From Syntrophomonas sp. UBA5432 (GTDB lineage Bacteria; Bacillota; Syntrophomonadia; Syntrophomonadales; Syntrophomonadaceae), in the NCBI GenBank assembly GCA_002424365.1, contig DIRQ01000066.1:1-17124 (forward strand): a DNA stretch of 17,124 bases, in the 5' to 3' direction. The position numbers and the translations under genes were made by a program. A model generated the notes under the pieces. That model searched no databases. It was not told the DNA's origin and worked only from the letters and a program-made list of their open reading frames with translations. Positions within the stretch are counted from its first letter, which is position 1. Each line of letters opens with the position of its first letter. Shown in pieces: positions 1 through 6,580 of the stretch.

Positions 1-491
1 TTATGCATGATCGATACCGGCTTCCCGTCTTCTAAAACTATTAAAGATGCGGCTATGTTAAACAGTTTTTCGTCAAGCAGTTTTTGGAGGTTCTGCCCTA
101 TCATTTGCTCCTTTTTTAAACCGGTAATCTGCTCATAGGCACTATTAACATAAGTAATATTTCCTTTGTTATCAGAAATTAAAACTCCATCCGATGAAGC
201 CTCCAAAATAGCATTTAGTACGTTGCTGTCATTCACCAGCGGTATATCCTGGTGATTGTCTATATTGGTCATTTCTATTTGTTCTTTAACTAATGTTTTA
301 ACCAGAGTATTAGGGTTGATATTTTTGGCCAGAGCAAGCATCAAACTCCTGGAAGTTATTTTGCCTACCACCTGACCTTCATCATTTACAATATTCAGGT
401 GCTCTCTTGAACTTTCTAAAAACTTTTCTGCTACTTGATGTAAGCTCTCATTTTCATACGCTTGAGGAATATTGCTGTCGGAGTTTGGCAT
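1..491 (-). CDS. CBS-PAS domain transcriptional regulator, N-terminal part (runs off left edge)
   Basis: The frame is open from an ATG at 491 to the window edge (163 codons), preceded by AAGGGGG at good spacing. Residues about 1-75 look like a CBS-type module (VAEKFLESSREHLNIVNDEG, then a GKITSRSLMLAL segment). Residues about 85-160 read as a PAS domain (ILEASSDGVLISDNKGNITY, then VNSAYEQITGLKKEQMIGQN). A CBS unit followed by PAS at the N-terminus is typical of sigma-54-dependent activators of Clostridia, which continue with an AAA+ domain and a Fis-type helix-turn-helix. That part would lie outside the window, so the sigma-54 assignment is inference; a histidine kinase or diguanylate cyclase is the alternative. 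No convincing -24/-12 promoter was found among the neighbouring genes, so its target cannot be named from this window. Confidence 0.75.
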   Translation of the reverse strand, partial: MPNSDSNIPQAYENESLHQVAEKFLESSREHLNIVNDEGQVVGKITSRSLMLALAKNINPNTLVKTLVKEQIEMTNIDNHQDIPLVNDSNVLNAILEASSDGVLISDNKGNITYVNSAYEQITGLKKEQMIGQNLQKLLDEKLFNIAASLIVLEDGKPVSIMH

Positions 492-718
492 ATTTTATTC
501 CCCCTTGTAGTAATTCACGAGATAAAGGTGGTATCTCCTTATCCTGACCCCGAACATCGGTTACATCAACGATAGAAATAATTGTAGGACACAATGTTCT
601 TTAGTAAAATTAAAAAGTTCTTACCTAATTTATTATAGACCACGTTTATTAAGACACGAAATAATTTTCCCCATTTTTCTTCTAATTTACTAAATAAACA
701 CCTATCTATAGATATTTT
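492..718 (-). other. Non-coding leader upstream of the CBS-PAS regulator
   Basis: This AT-rich gap separates the end of the GntR-type gene and its terminator from the CBS-PAS regulator. On the minus strand it holds a perfect TATAAT at 637-632, but the hexamer 17 bases upstream (TTCGTG) is a poor -35, so the promoter call is weak. A short hairpin (GAGATA, seven-base loop, TATCTC) lies about 40 bases before the start codon. I see no recognisable riboswitch or small gene. Confidence 0.3.
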
Positions 719-719
719 A

Positions 720-750
720 AAGGGGAGAATTTTTTATAATATCTCCCCTT
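720..750 (-). terminator. Probable terminator after the GntR-type gene
   Basis: There is a 9-bp perfect stem, AAGGGGAGA (720-728) with TCTCCCCTT (742-750), around a 13-base AT-rich loop. It lies about 60 bases beyond the stop codon of the GntR-type gene. The following minus-strand bases, TTAAAATATC, form only a weak U-tract, so termination may be inefficient. Confidence 0.5.
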
Positions 751-808
751 CTTAGTTGACCAAATATATATTATATGAATCGCTATTGCTTACCATACCT
801 CGAAACCT

Positions 809-1450
809 TTAGAAAAATTCTTGTTTGATTCGTTCAACGAATATATCTGTATGATTTTTGGCATAATTACTTGCTTGCTCGCTATTACCTGATTTCAGAG
901 CTTTAACAATATCAGGCATAGTATTTAGAAATAAATTAATTTCGCCTATCTCTGGTTTGGCGTAAATCCACATCCTTTCAGTATGCATCTGCAAGCCGTA
1001 AAGAATATCTATCAGACATGGATTGGCTGCACTTTCAAAAATTATTTTATGGAAATTTTGGTCTTGAATGATGATTTCGGTATAATCTTTTTCAATATCA
1101 TAATTTTTTATTTTTTCTAAAATAGCTTCCAATTCCTCTATTTTTTCCGGAGTTATTTTTTTTGCCGCTAAATTGGCAGCAAACCCATTAAGTTCCCTTA
1201 CTACCTCAAATACCGATTTCATATATAAAAAATCAATAGGTGCCACTTGAGCCCCATATCTAGGAATTATATTCAATAGTTTATTATTTTTTAATTGTTC
1301 AAATACCTTCCTAATTGGTGTACGACTTACGTTAAATTCGCTGGCAATATCTTTTTCATTAAGTATTTGCCCAGGCTCATAATCTAGCTGAATAATCCGA
1401 TTTTTTAATATTTCATATATTTCTTCGCTGGAATAAGTTATAGCCTCCAC
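809..1450 (-). CDS. GntR family regulator, FadR/FCD subfamily
   Basis: This 213-residue protein has the FadR-type plan. An N-terminal winged helix covers residues about 8-72, with the typical GQILNEKDIASEFNVSRTPI recognition stretch at 27-46. An all-helical FCD ligand domain covers about 80-207. Likely metal/ligand residues of the FCD fold are D130 and H134 (DQNFH), H156 and H200. Such proteins are dimeric repressors that bind small organic acids, often 2-oxo or hydroxy acids or acyl-CoA. The start is GTG at 1450, with GGAG eight bases upstream, and no ATG fits better. The gene stands alone, with a gap of more than 600 bases before it. Its target is unknown; the nearby oxidoreductase operon is a possible but unproven one. 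Confidence 0.88.
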   Translation of the reverse strand: MEAITYSSEEIYEILKNRIIQLDYEPGQILNEKDIASEFNVSRTPIRKVFEQLKNNKLLNIIPRYGAQVAPIDFLYMKSVFEVVRELNGFAANLAAKKITPEKIEELEAILEKIKNYDIEKDYTEIIIQDQNFHKIIFESAANPCLIDILYGLQMHTERMWIYAKPEIGEINLFLNTMPDIVKALKSGNSEQASNYAKNHTDIFVERIKQEFF

Positions 1451-1684
1451 TGGTTAATCTCCTTAAATAATAAATTTAGCCATGAAGGGGTTAATTTCTA
1501 TAAATAATTTTTATTAAGACCTGCTTTGATTATAATACCACAAAAATACCAGCTGTTCTACAGTTAATATTCTTGTAATGCGTTTAAAGCTGCTGCAATA
1601 TACCCGCAAGGATATAATAACCCGCCTACTTAATTTCTAATTATGCGTAACAACTCGCTACTATTCTTGATTATTAGCATATGT

Positions 1685-1792
1685 TCAACTTGCCCTCAGC
1701 CCTTCTTGAATCCTTCTTATTACGGCCTGGGCCAGTGTTCTTAAAACATCTTTATCATTACTACCACATATAGCGGTATATTCACTAGTCAT
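1685..1792 (-). pseudogene. Orphan 3' fragment of a type I restriction hsdR gene
   Basis: The 78 bases at 1685-1762 match the last 78 bases of the intact hsdR (7698-7775) with about five differences, including the stop codon. Translated, the fragment ends in DKDVLRTLAQAVIRRIQEGL followed by RAS and stop, the same C-terminus as HsdR. Just upstream the frame reads EYTAICGSN, where the intact protein has RFFAQISS, so weaker similarity continues a few codons further. An ATG at 1792 keeps the frame open for 35 residues, but an in-frame TAA precedes it and there is no rest of the gene. This is best read as the remnant of another or former hsdR. Confidence 0.8.
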
Positions 1793-1856
1793 TCTTTTTT
1801 CTTAATCTACCATTAAAGTGCGCATCGATAATTCCAGACTGAATTTACCCCGATAA

Positions 1857-1955
1857 GTTTTTACAAAAACTGCAACGACTTTTGTGCTGCTATTGCTTTT
1901 TGCGTTACTAATTGTATAACAATAGAAAGAGCTTCAGATTATTATCTGAAACCCC
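1857..1955 (+). repeat. Dispersed repeat, copy A (about 100 bases)
   Basis: Copy A aligns with 6943-7049 in the same orientation. Shared blocks are a start like GTTT..TAC.AAAACT, the block CAACGACTTTT, TTACT(A)ATTGTATA, and a 3' end TTTCAGATTA...GAAACCCC that can fold into a hairpin. By eye, identity is roughly 70-75% with several small gaps. No open frame is conserved. It may be a decayed miniature element or the end of a mobile element. Confidence 0.6.
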
Positions 1956-2056
1956 TTATCAGTACTTTAATGGCACCCTGCAGGCACACAGATATTCACT
2001 TCGGTCGCTAATAAAGTGGCAGAGCATGCAAGAGTGCCCTGAAAAATTATTCGGTA

Positions 2057-2968
2057 TTACTGTCCTGTAACCCTTCTGCCCGAGATCAGCCAGGGAGCTG
2101 GAAATGGCTCCACCATTTTTTTGCTATTGACTCGTGATACCCCTACATGTATGGCTTCCGTACGCTCCAGGCCGTTTTCCTCAAACAAAGCAGGAATAGA
2201 CGTAAGAATTTCGAAGTCCAGGGTGTAGATGACAAAATTCATGAGGGGATTGATGGCCAACAGATTCTTTATTTCACTATCGATTCGGTCAGAAGCCACT
2301 ATAAACGCCAGGTCCGGCACCGGCAGTTTATCCAGGATATTATCTTCCAGAGACTCAACTATGATTACGTTGTTCAGGCCAAATTTCTCAACATTCTCTT
2401 TCATAGTTTTCCGATCCCGGGGGTCATATTCCACAGCTATGACACTGCCCTCAGCCGCAATCATAGCGGCCTCCACCGCAATGCTCTCACCTGAGATTAT
2501 ACATATATTATCCTGGTCCCTCAGATTAAGCTTACTCATTATAATTGCCCGCACTTCCCGGCACACATACTGAACCGAACCACAGGTGAAACGGCTGTTC
2601 TCCATACCTATATGATAATTCGTGGCTGCGTCAGGATTTAGAATCAACATGGCGGCAGAGGCATTGATACCGCGGTTAATCATATCTGAAACCTTGTCGT
2701 GCTTGATTTCGCCGGATGGATCTGAGCCTTCGTTGTACCAGATATCGCAGTCCCCCAATTCGGCATTCCACATGTCGTAGAAAATATCTGGATGTCCGGC
2801 GTCCGTAAAGACCAGCACTGCCCGGTTGCTCATAACGGTCGGAATCAGGTTCTTGTTCGTCCCAGTAATGTCCAACATCTTCAGTTTTGCCAGGTTGATA
2901 TCAACGTTTTGTGAAAAATACTGAAGCCAAGATAAAATGATTTCATTAGTAAACATTGTTTGTTCCAC
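2057..2968 (-). CDS. Degenerate CobL/CbiT-like (precorrin methyltransferase-like) protein
   Basis: The protein has 303 residues from a GTG at 2968, which sits eight bases after GGAGG; the upstream TTG at 2974 is too close to that site. Residues about 50-125 resemble the second half of CbiE (VLVFTDAGHPDIFYD, then AELGDCDIWYNEG). Residues about 128-300 resemble CbiT (CREVRAIIMSKLNL, EAAMIAAEGSVIAVEYDPRD, ENVEKFGLNNVIIV, and GVSRVNSKK near the end). True CobL is about 400 residues. This protein lacks the first half of CbiE with its GxGPG motif, and the CbiT glycine-rich SAM loop (usually DIGAGTGS) is replaced by IISGES, although the ribose-binding acidic residue (AVEYDP) remains. No other cobalamin gene is nearby. 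It follows the beta subunit gene by about 70 bases, so it is likely the last gene of the oxidoreductase operon. Its function is unknown; it may be a SAM- or tetrapyrrole-binding accessory protein. Confidence 0.75.
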   Translation of the reverse strand: MEQTMFTNEIILSWLQYFSQNVDINLAKLKMLDITGTNKNLIPTVMSNRAVLVFTDAGHPDIFYDMWNAELGDCDIWYNEGSDPSGEIKHDKVSDMINRGINASAAMLILNPDAATNYHIGMENSRFTCGSVQYVCREVRAIIMSKLNLRDQDNICIISGESIAVEAAMIAAEGSVIAVEYDPRDRKTMKENVEKFGLNNVIIVESLEDNILDKLPVPDLAFIVASDRIDSEIKNLLAINPLMNFVIYTLDFEILTSIPALFEENGLERTEAIHVGVSRVNSKKMVEPFPAPWLISGRRVTGQ

Positions 2969-3038
2969 AGGCAAAACCTCCTTTATTAACAGTTATCATA
3001 CCATATTTTTAGGATTTGCTCCCAGTCTCAGCTTAAAA

Positions 3039-3977
3039 TTAAGCGCCGGTGTACTCTAGCAAGCGTTCCCATTTTTGATCGACATATGCTTGAGTTTCTT
3101 CAATCATCCACTCATTACCTTTCTGGAACATATGGCGAAATCTACCCTGAGGACGAAGAAAATCTTCTACCGGCAGCTTTTTCTTCGGTATATAGGTCAG
3201 ACGCCATACTCCCGCCTCTACTTCGTAAAGAGGCCAGACGCAGGTATCCACTGCCAGCTTAATGATCTCTGCCAGCCTGGCCATGGGGTAGTCCCATCCG
3301 CGAGGACATGGGGACAATACGTTCAAAAAGCAAGGACCCTCCGTATAAATAGCTTTATAGGATTTGGAGTGCAGATCCCTGAAATTGCCTATAGGGGCAG
3401 TCTGAGCAATATAAGGGATATGATGAGCAACCAAAATTTCAGTCAGATCTTTTTTATTCTGTTTCTTACCCTGCCCCACAGAACCTACAGGCGTAGTAGT
3501 CGTGCGGGCAAAACGAGGCGTTGACGATGAACGCTGGATTCCTGTGTTCATGTAAGCCTCGTTGTCATAGCAGACGTAGACCATGTCATGATCGCGTTCC
3601 ATAGCGCCTGACAGGGATTGAAACCCTATATCATAGGTGCCACCGTCACCTGCAAAAGTAATGAACTTGACGGTTCCTTCCACCTTACCGCGACGTTTCA
3701 GAGCGTTATATGCTGCTTCCACTCCGGAACAGGTAGCTGCGGAGTTTTCAAAAGCAGAATGAATATAGCTGTCCATATAAGCAGTGTAAGGATACATAAA
3801 GGTAGAGACCTGCAAACAGCTGGTGGCATTAACCACTACTGCCCGGTCCTCTTTATTCAGGGCACGTAGAACCCCGGCCACAACAACCCCAGCGCCGCAA
3901 CCGGCGCAGAGTCGATGCCCTCCGGTAAGCCGTACCGGCTTTTCCACTTCCCGTTTTAGGTTATATACCGTACTCAT
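3039..3977 (-). CDS. 2-oxoacid:ferredoxin oxidoreductase, beta subunit (TPP-binding)
   Basis: This 312-residue subunit belongs to the four-subunit pyruvate/2-ketoisovalerate:ferredoxin oxidoreductase family. The enzyme interconverts a 2-oxoacid plus CoA with acyl-CoA, CO2 and reduced ferredoxin in the cytoplasm. The beta subunit holds thiamine pyrophosphate and one [4Fe-4S] cluster. Visible are the cluster cysteines C24 and C27 (HRLCAGCGAG) and C224 (LSPCPRGW), with a likely fourth at C54. The TPP motif is GDGGTYDIG at 110-118, followed by YDNEAYMNTGIQ at 137-148. The ATG at 3977 overlaps the stop of the alpha gene (ATGA), and GGAGG lies upstream within alpha. Substrate choice (pyruvate or branched-chain) cannot be read from motifs; the T-box upstream points to a branched-chain acid. 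Confidence 0.93.
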   Translation of the reverse strand: MSTVYNLKREVEKPVRLTGGHRLCAGCGAGVVVAGVLRALNKEDRAVVVNATSCLQVSTFMYPYTAYMDSYIHSAFENSAATCSGVEAAYNALKRRGKVEGTVKFITFAGDGGTYDIGFQSLSGAMERDHDMVYVCYDNEAYMNTGIQRSSSTPRFARTTTTPVGSVGQGKKQNKKDLTEILVAHHIPYIAQTAPIGNFRDLHSKSYKAIYTEGPCFLNVLSPCPRGWDYPMARLAEIIKLAVDTCVWPLYEVEAGVWRLTYIPKKKLPVEDFLRPQGRFRHMFQKGNEWMIEETQAYVDQKWERLLEYTGA

Positions 3978-5164
3978 GCCATCTCCTCCTTTGACCTCTG
4001 TCCCATATGGGTATATAGCGGTCCAATCTCACCGGTCAGAGCAATGTTCGCCAGTCGGCTGAATACTTTTTCAATATCCTCGACCTTCACATCACGCCCG
4101 CCCAGACCGTAAACAATATCAATCAGATACGGACGTTCCTTCAAATCATACAAAGCACTGCGGGTCTCGGCAAATAAAGGACCTCCGTTAGCCGAAAAGC
4201 CCTCGGATTTATCCATGACAGCTACAGCCCTAGTACCCGCCAATACCCGGGCCAGTTCCTCGCCCGGGAAAGGACGGAAAACTCTCATTTTAACTAGCCC
4301 GGCCTTTACTCCATTTTCTCGCAATTTATCGACAGCGGCTTTGGCAGTTCCAGCGGTGGAGCCCATTAGTACCAGAGCCAACTGAGCATCCTCCATCCGA
4401 TATTCTTCAAATAGCCCATAGCACCGGCCGGAAATCTTTTCAAACTCTGCGGCTACCTCCAATATGCGGGCCTTGGCCGCCTTCATTGCCTCCGCCTGTA
4501 GGACCTTGTGTTCCATGTAATAGGGACTCACATCGTACGGTCCTACCGCCAGCGGATTTTCCTTTTTCAGCAGATAGTGTTCCGGGTTATATTCTCCGAT
4601 AAAGCGGCGTACCACATCCGTCTCCAAAAGCTCTATGTTTTCTACCGCATGACTGGTAACGAAGCCATCCATACAGGTCATCACCGGTAAACGTATGCTC
4701 GGGGTCTCGCCAATGGGCATGGCCATAATAAAATTATCATAGGCCTCCTGATTATTTTCGGCGTAGATTTGAATCCAGCCGGCATCACGGCCTCCCATAG
4801 AGTCAGAGTAGTCGTGGTTTATGTTGATGGGCCCGGAAAGGGCTCGGTTTACGCAGGCCAGGGTAATAGGCAAACGGCATGAAGCTGCCACGTACAAAAG
4901 CTCATACATCAGTGCCAGTCCACAGGATGAAGTAGCACAGACGGACCTGGCCCCTGCAGCTTGCGCCGCAATGCATACCGACATAGAACTGTGCTCCGAC
5001 TCCACGGCTACGTATTCAGTGTTTACCTCGCCATTGGCCACATACTGGGCGAAGTATTCCGGAATTTCGGTGGAGGGAGTGATAGGGAATGCTCCAATGA
5101 CATCAGGATTTATCTGCTTCATGGCATAAGCTACAGCTTCGTTGCCGGAAAGACGGTGACTCAT
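3974..5164 (-). CDS. 2-oxoacid:ferredoxin oxidoreductase, alpha subunit
   Basis: This 396-residue PorA/VorA-type subunit pairs with beta to form the active site. Characteristic segments are SGNEAVAYAMKQINPD, GAFPITPSTEIPEYF, the ESEHSSM stretch, ATSSCGLALMYELL and NRALSGPININHDYSDSMGG followed by RDAGWIQ, which contact TPP and shape the substrate pocket. The C-terminal half (VLMGSTAGTAKAAVDKLREN, then KMRVFRPFPGEEL) is the transketolase C-terminal-like domain. I chose the ATG at 5164, not an in-frame ATG at 5209, because GGAGG lies nine bases upstream, the start forms an ATGA overlap with the delta gene's stop, and homology begins with MSHRLSGNEA. The length is normal for the family. Confidence 0.93.
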   Translation of the reverse strand: MSHRLSGNEAVAYAMKQINPDVIGAFPITPSTEIPEYFAQYVANGEVNTEYVAVESEHSSMSVCIAAQAAGARSVCATSSCGLALMYELLYVAASCRLPITLACVNRALSGPININHDYSDSMGGRDAGWIQIYAENNQEAYDNFIMAMPIGETPSIRLPVMTCMDGFVTSHAVENIELLETDVVRRFIGEYNPEHYLLKKENPLAVGPYDVSPYYMEHKVLQAEAMKAAKARILEVAAEFEKISGRCYGLFEEYRMEDAQLALVLMGSTAGTAKAAVDKLRENGVKAGLVKMRVFRPFPGEELARVLAGTRAVAVMDKSEGFSANGGPLFAETRSALYDLKERPYLIDIVYGLGGRDVKVEDIEKVFSRLANIALTGEIGPLYTHMGQRSKEEMA

Positions 5165-5469
5165 TTGATCGCACCTCCAGATACCATGGTAATCGCCGGG
5201 AAAGGACACACGTCCTCACAGATACCGCAGCCCTTGCAGTGCATATAATCGAAGTCCAGACGTTTCCCGTCCTTCACCGGAATAGCGCAGTCCGGGCAGA
5301 ATGGAACACATAGCATACAGTGTTTACATGCTTCCTCGTGAAAAATGGGCGTATTGGTTCGCCAGCTACCAGTATTAAAGAGCCGTGCAGTTCCTGGTTC
5401 GTAGATCTCCCCTCCGGGGGTTAGATCCTGCCAGGGAGTATGTTCGTTGATATCCTTCGCATAAATCAT
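5161..5469 (-). CDS. 2-oxoacid:ferredoxin oxidoreductase, delta (ferredoxin-like) subunit
   Basis: This 102-residue subunit has two classical [4Fe-4S] binding motifs. The first is C48-x2-C51-x2-C54-x3-C58-P (ACKHCMLCVPFCPD) and the second C78-x2-C81-x2-C84-x3-C88-P (HCKGCGICEDVCP). The N-terminal extension with EIYEPGTARLFNTGSWRTNT is typical of PorD/VorD. It passes electrons from the alpha-beta core to external ferredoxin. The ATG at 5469 overlaps the gamma stop codon, with GGAGG about ten bases upstream, and its own stop overlaps the alpha start, so translation is probably coupled through the operon. Confidence 0.93.
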   Translation of the reverse strand: MIYAKDINEHTPWQDLTPGGEIYEPGTARLFNTGSWRTNTPIFHEEACKHCMLCVPFCPDCAIPVKDGKRLDFDYMHCKGCGICEDVCPFPAITMVSGGAIK

Positions 5470-6050
5470 CCTACCTGCACCTCCGCCAATGATTTTTTCA
5501 GGGTTGCCATGTTCCCCTCGATAAGCTGGGGCTTGGATACGAATTTACTTTTAAAGGATTCTTCTATATCTGCTAAAAAGCGTTCGGTATCCAAAACACC
5601 ACTTACCTGAACCACAGCACCCAGCATAGGGATATTGGGGAAGTTGCTGCCCAGAATATCTTCCGAAATGCGGCGGGCATCTATGGTACAGACTTTTCCG
5701 GTCCATCCTGGTAGCCTAATACGCATCTCTTGGGGAGAACCGGGAGTGTTGATGATTATGGCACCGCCCTCTTTCAGTCCTCCAGTAACGTCGACGCTAT
5801 CCAGCAGAGTTTCATCTACCACCACCACATAGTCTGGATAATAAATGTTGGAATGGATAGTACATCGTTGTTCACTAATGCGATTATAAGCCGTTATCGG
5901 GGCTCCCATACGTTCCGGTCCATACTCCGGGAACCCCTGCACAAACTTCCCTTCTAAACCGGCCACATCCGCCAGCAACATGCAGGCCATCTTGGCTCCC
6001 TGTCCGCCCCGGCCATGCCAGCGAATTTCTACCATGTTGTTGGTTACCAT
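5466..6050 (-). CDS. 2-oxoacid:ferredoxin oxidoreductase, gamma subunit
   Basis: This 194-residue subunit has the signature start of PorG/VorG, VEIRWHGRGGQGAKMACMLL, then FPEYGPERMGAPITAYNRIS and a central YYPDYVVVVDETLL strand. The gamma subunit completes the 2-oxoacid oxidoreductase and contributes to CoA binding. The ATG at 6050 follows GGAGG with eight bases between. A second ATG five codons later is possible, but the first has the better site. It is the first gene of the gamma-delta-alpha-beta operon and lies 35 bases beyond the T-box terminator, so its expression depends directly on read-through of that element. Confidence 0.93.
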   Translation of the reverse strand: MVTNNMVEIRWHGRGGQGAKMACMLLADVAGLEGKFVQGFPEYGPERMGAPITAYNRISEQRCTIHSNIYYPDYVVVVDETLLDSVDVTGGLKEGGAIIINTPGSPQEMRIRLPGWTGKVCTIDARRISEDILGSNFPNIPMLGAVVQVSGVLDTERFLADIEESFKSKFVSKPQLIEGNMATLKKSLAEVQVG

Positions 6051-6084
6051 TACTTTTTCCTCCAGTCATTGTGATTGATATAAT

Positions 6085-6120
6085 AAAAAAGGCCTTCGTC
6101 CCACAAAGGGACGAAGGCCT
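6085..6120 (-). terminator. T-box intrinsic terminator
   Basis: A 12-bp perfect stem, GGCCTTCGTCCC (6091-6102) with GGGACGAAGGCC (6108-6119), has a five-base loop and, on the minus strand, a run of six U at 6090-6085. It lies between the T-box sequence and the gamma gene, where a T-box terminator should be. Confidence 0.93.
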
Positions 6121-6343
6121 GAAAAGACATTCGCTATACCACCCATTAGTACGACATACCATCATATGCGTTCCTGATGACGGGGGAAATCCGTCGGAGC
6201 CTACTGGATTAATCGTTCGGTCCGCAGCTCAGGAGTGATTTTCAGGTTCAGACTACTGGTACCGGGCTTGCACCGTCCCCGGCTCGCTGAAACGTTTGGC
6301 TGAAACGTACTCTCTCCGTCAATGCCTTTGCAATATTAGATTA
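6085..6343 (-). promoter_or_regulatory. T-box leader, probably tRNA-Ile responsive
   Basis: Read on the minus strand, the leader shows the full T-box layout. Stem I begins with GGAG (6317-6314) followed by AGAGTACG and TTTCAG (6305-6300). The conserved AGCGAGC and GGTGCAAGCCCGG elements follow. The 3' side has CTGAAA (6245-6240), then ATC (6239-6237), then ACTCCTGAGCTGC. The paired arms place ATC exactly in the specifier loop, so the codon read is AUC, isoleucine. The T-box sequence AATGGGTGGTATAGCG lies at 6147-6132; its UGGU would pair with an ACCA tRNA end, and tRNA-Ile usually carries A as discriminator. The usual ACCGCG is here ATAGCG. Uncharged tRNA-Ile would favour the antiterminator and switch on the oxidoreductase operon. 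Confidence 0.93.
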
Positions 6344-6349
6344 TAAATT

Positions 6350-6377
6350 AATATATCATTTAACCGTGTTTTGTCAA
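6350..6377 (-). promoter_or_regulatory. Sigma-A-type promoter of the T-box/oxidoreductase operon
   Basis: On the minus strand a perfect -35, TTGACA (6377-6372), and a -10, TATATT (6355-6350), are separated by 16 bases, with TGA just before the -10 (extended -10). The predicted start near 6343 lies about 25 bases before Stem I of the T-box. A perfect TATAAT at 6346-6341 lacks a spaced -35. Confidence 0.7.
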
Positions 6378-6388
6378 TCGCTAATCTG

Positions 6389-6407
6389 ATTTTACTTAGC
6401 GTAAAAT
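6389..6407. promoter_or_regulatory. Inverted repeat upstream of the T-box promoter (possible operator)
   Basis: ATTTTAC (6389-6395) and GTAAAAT (6401-6407) form a perfect 7-bp inverted repeat around five bases. Its near edge is 12 bases upstream of the -35 box on the minus strand. The position would suit an activator. It is AT-rich and could be chance, or belong to the mobile-element scar beside it. Confidence 0.3.
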
Positions 6408-6507
6408 TACTGTGGGGGAAGAGAGCAGAAAAACAAATAAGAGAATCCCCTTGTGATAACATAGTAGTTGTCGCAAAACCCTATATCATAACAAAGGAGA
6501 AACTCTT

Positions 6508-6580
6508 ATGAAACATATTATACAAGAAATTGCAGAAACAATCAGCGAAAGATTTGAAGATGTGAATGATAATCTAATTG
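6508..6580 (+). pseudogene. 5' end of an ISLre2-like transposase gene, cut off by an IS3-type insertion
   Basis: AAAGGAG followed by ATG at 6508 opens a plus-strand frame beginning MKHIIQEIAETISERF and reaching EDVNDNLI before the IS3-type end at 6581. The frame then runs through the IS end and stops at 6616-6618, giving a meaningless tail. The N-terminus resembles, from memory, the start of ISLre2/UPF0236 transposases; this is tentative. The upstream stretch 6411-6507 may contain the element's left end. The rest of the gene is not recognisable in the window. Confidence 0.45.

Larger units (their letters stand above)
1451..2056. other. Intergenic scar between the CobL-like gene and the GntR-type gene
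   Basis: This stretch of about 600 bases has no complete gene. It contains an orphan hsdR 3' end (1685-1792) and one copy of a dispersed repeat (1857-1955). The rest is AT-rich with no coding signal. A TATAAT on the minus strand at 1534-1529 could serve the GntR-type gene, but no -35 matches. No classical terminator with a U-tract follows the oxidoreductase operon. The 7-bp hairpin inside the repeat (TTCAGAT with ATCTGAA, about 1932-1949) is the only nearby structure. Confidence 0.5.

Noticed and set aside
1970..1985. Sequence TGGCACCCTGCAGGCA resembling a sigma-54 -24/-12 promoter on the plus strand
   Set aside because: The GG and GC spacing fits, but the -12 part is a poor match and it would drive antisense transcription into the CobL-like gene; no plus-strand gene follows.
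5884..6165. 93-residue minus-strand frame across the T-box terminator and the start of the gamma gene
   Set aside because: It would be translated through the terminator hairpin and the gamma gene in the wrong frame; the gamma subunit is certain.
6237..6245. Alternative specifier readings in the T-box (CCU proline or CUG leucine, offset upstream)
   Set aside because: The pairing of TTTCAG with CTGAAA and of GGAG with CTCC leaves exactly ATC plus A unpaired, matching the usual specifier-A-CC layout, and UGGU suits tRNA-Ile.
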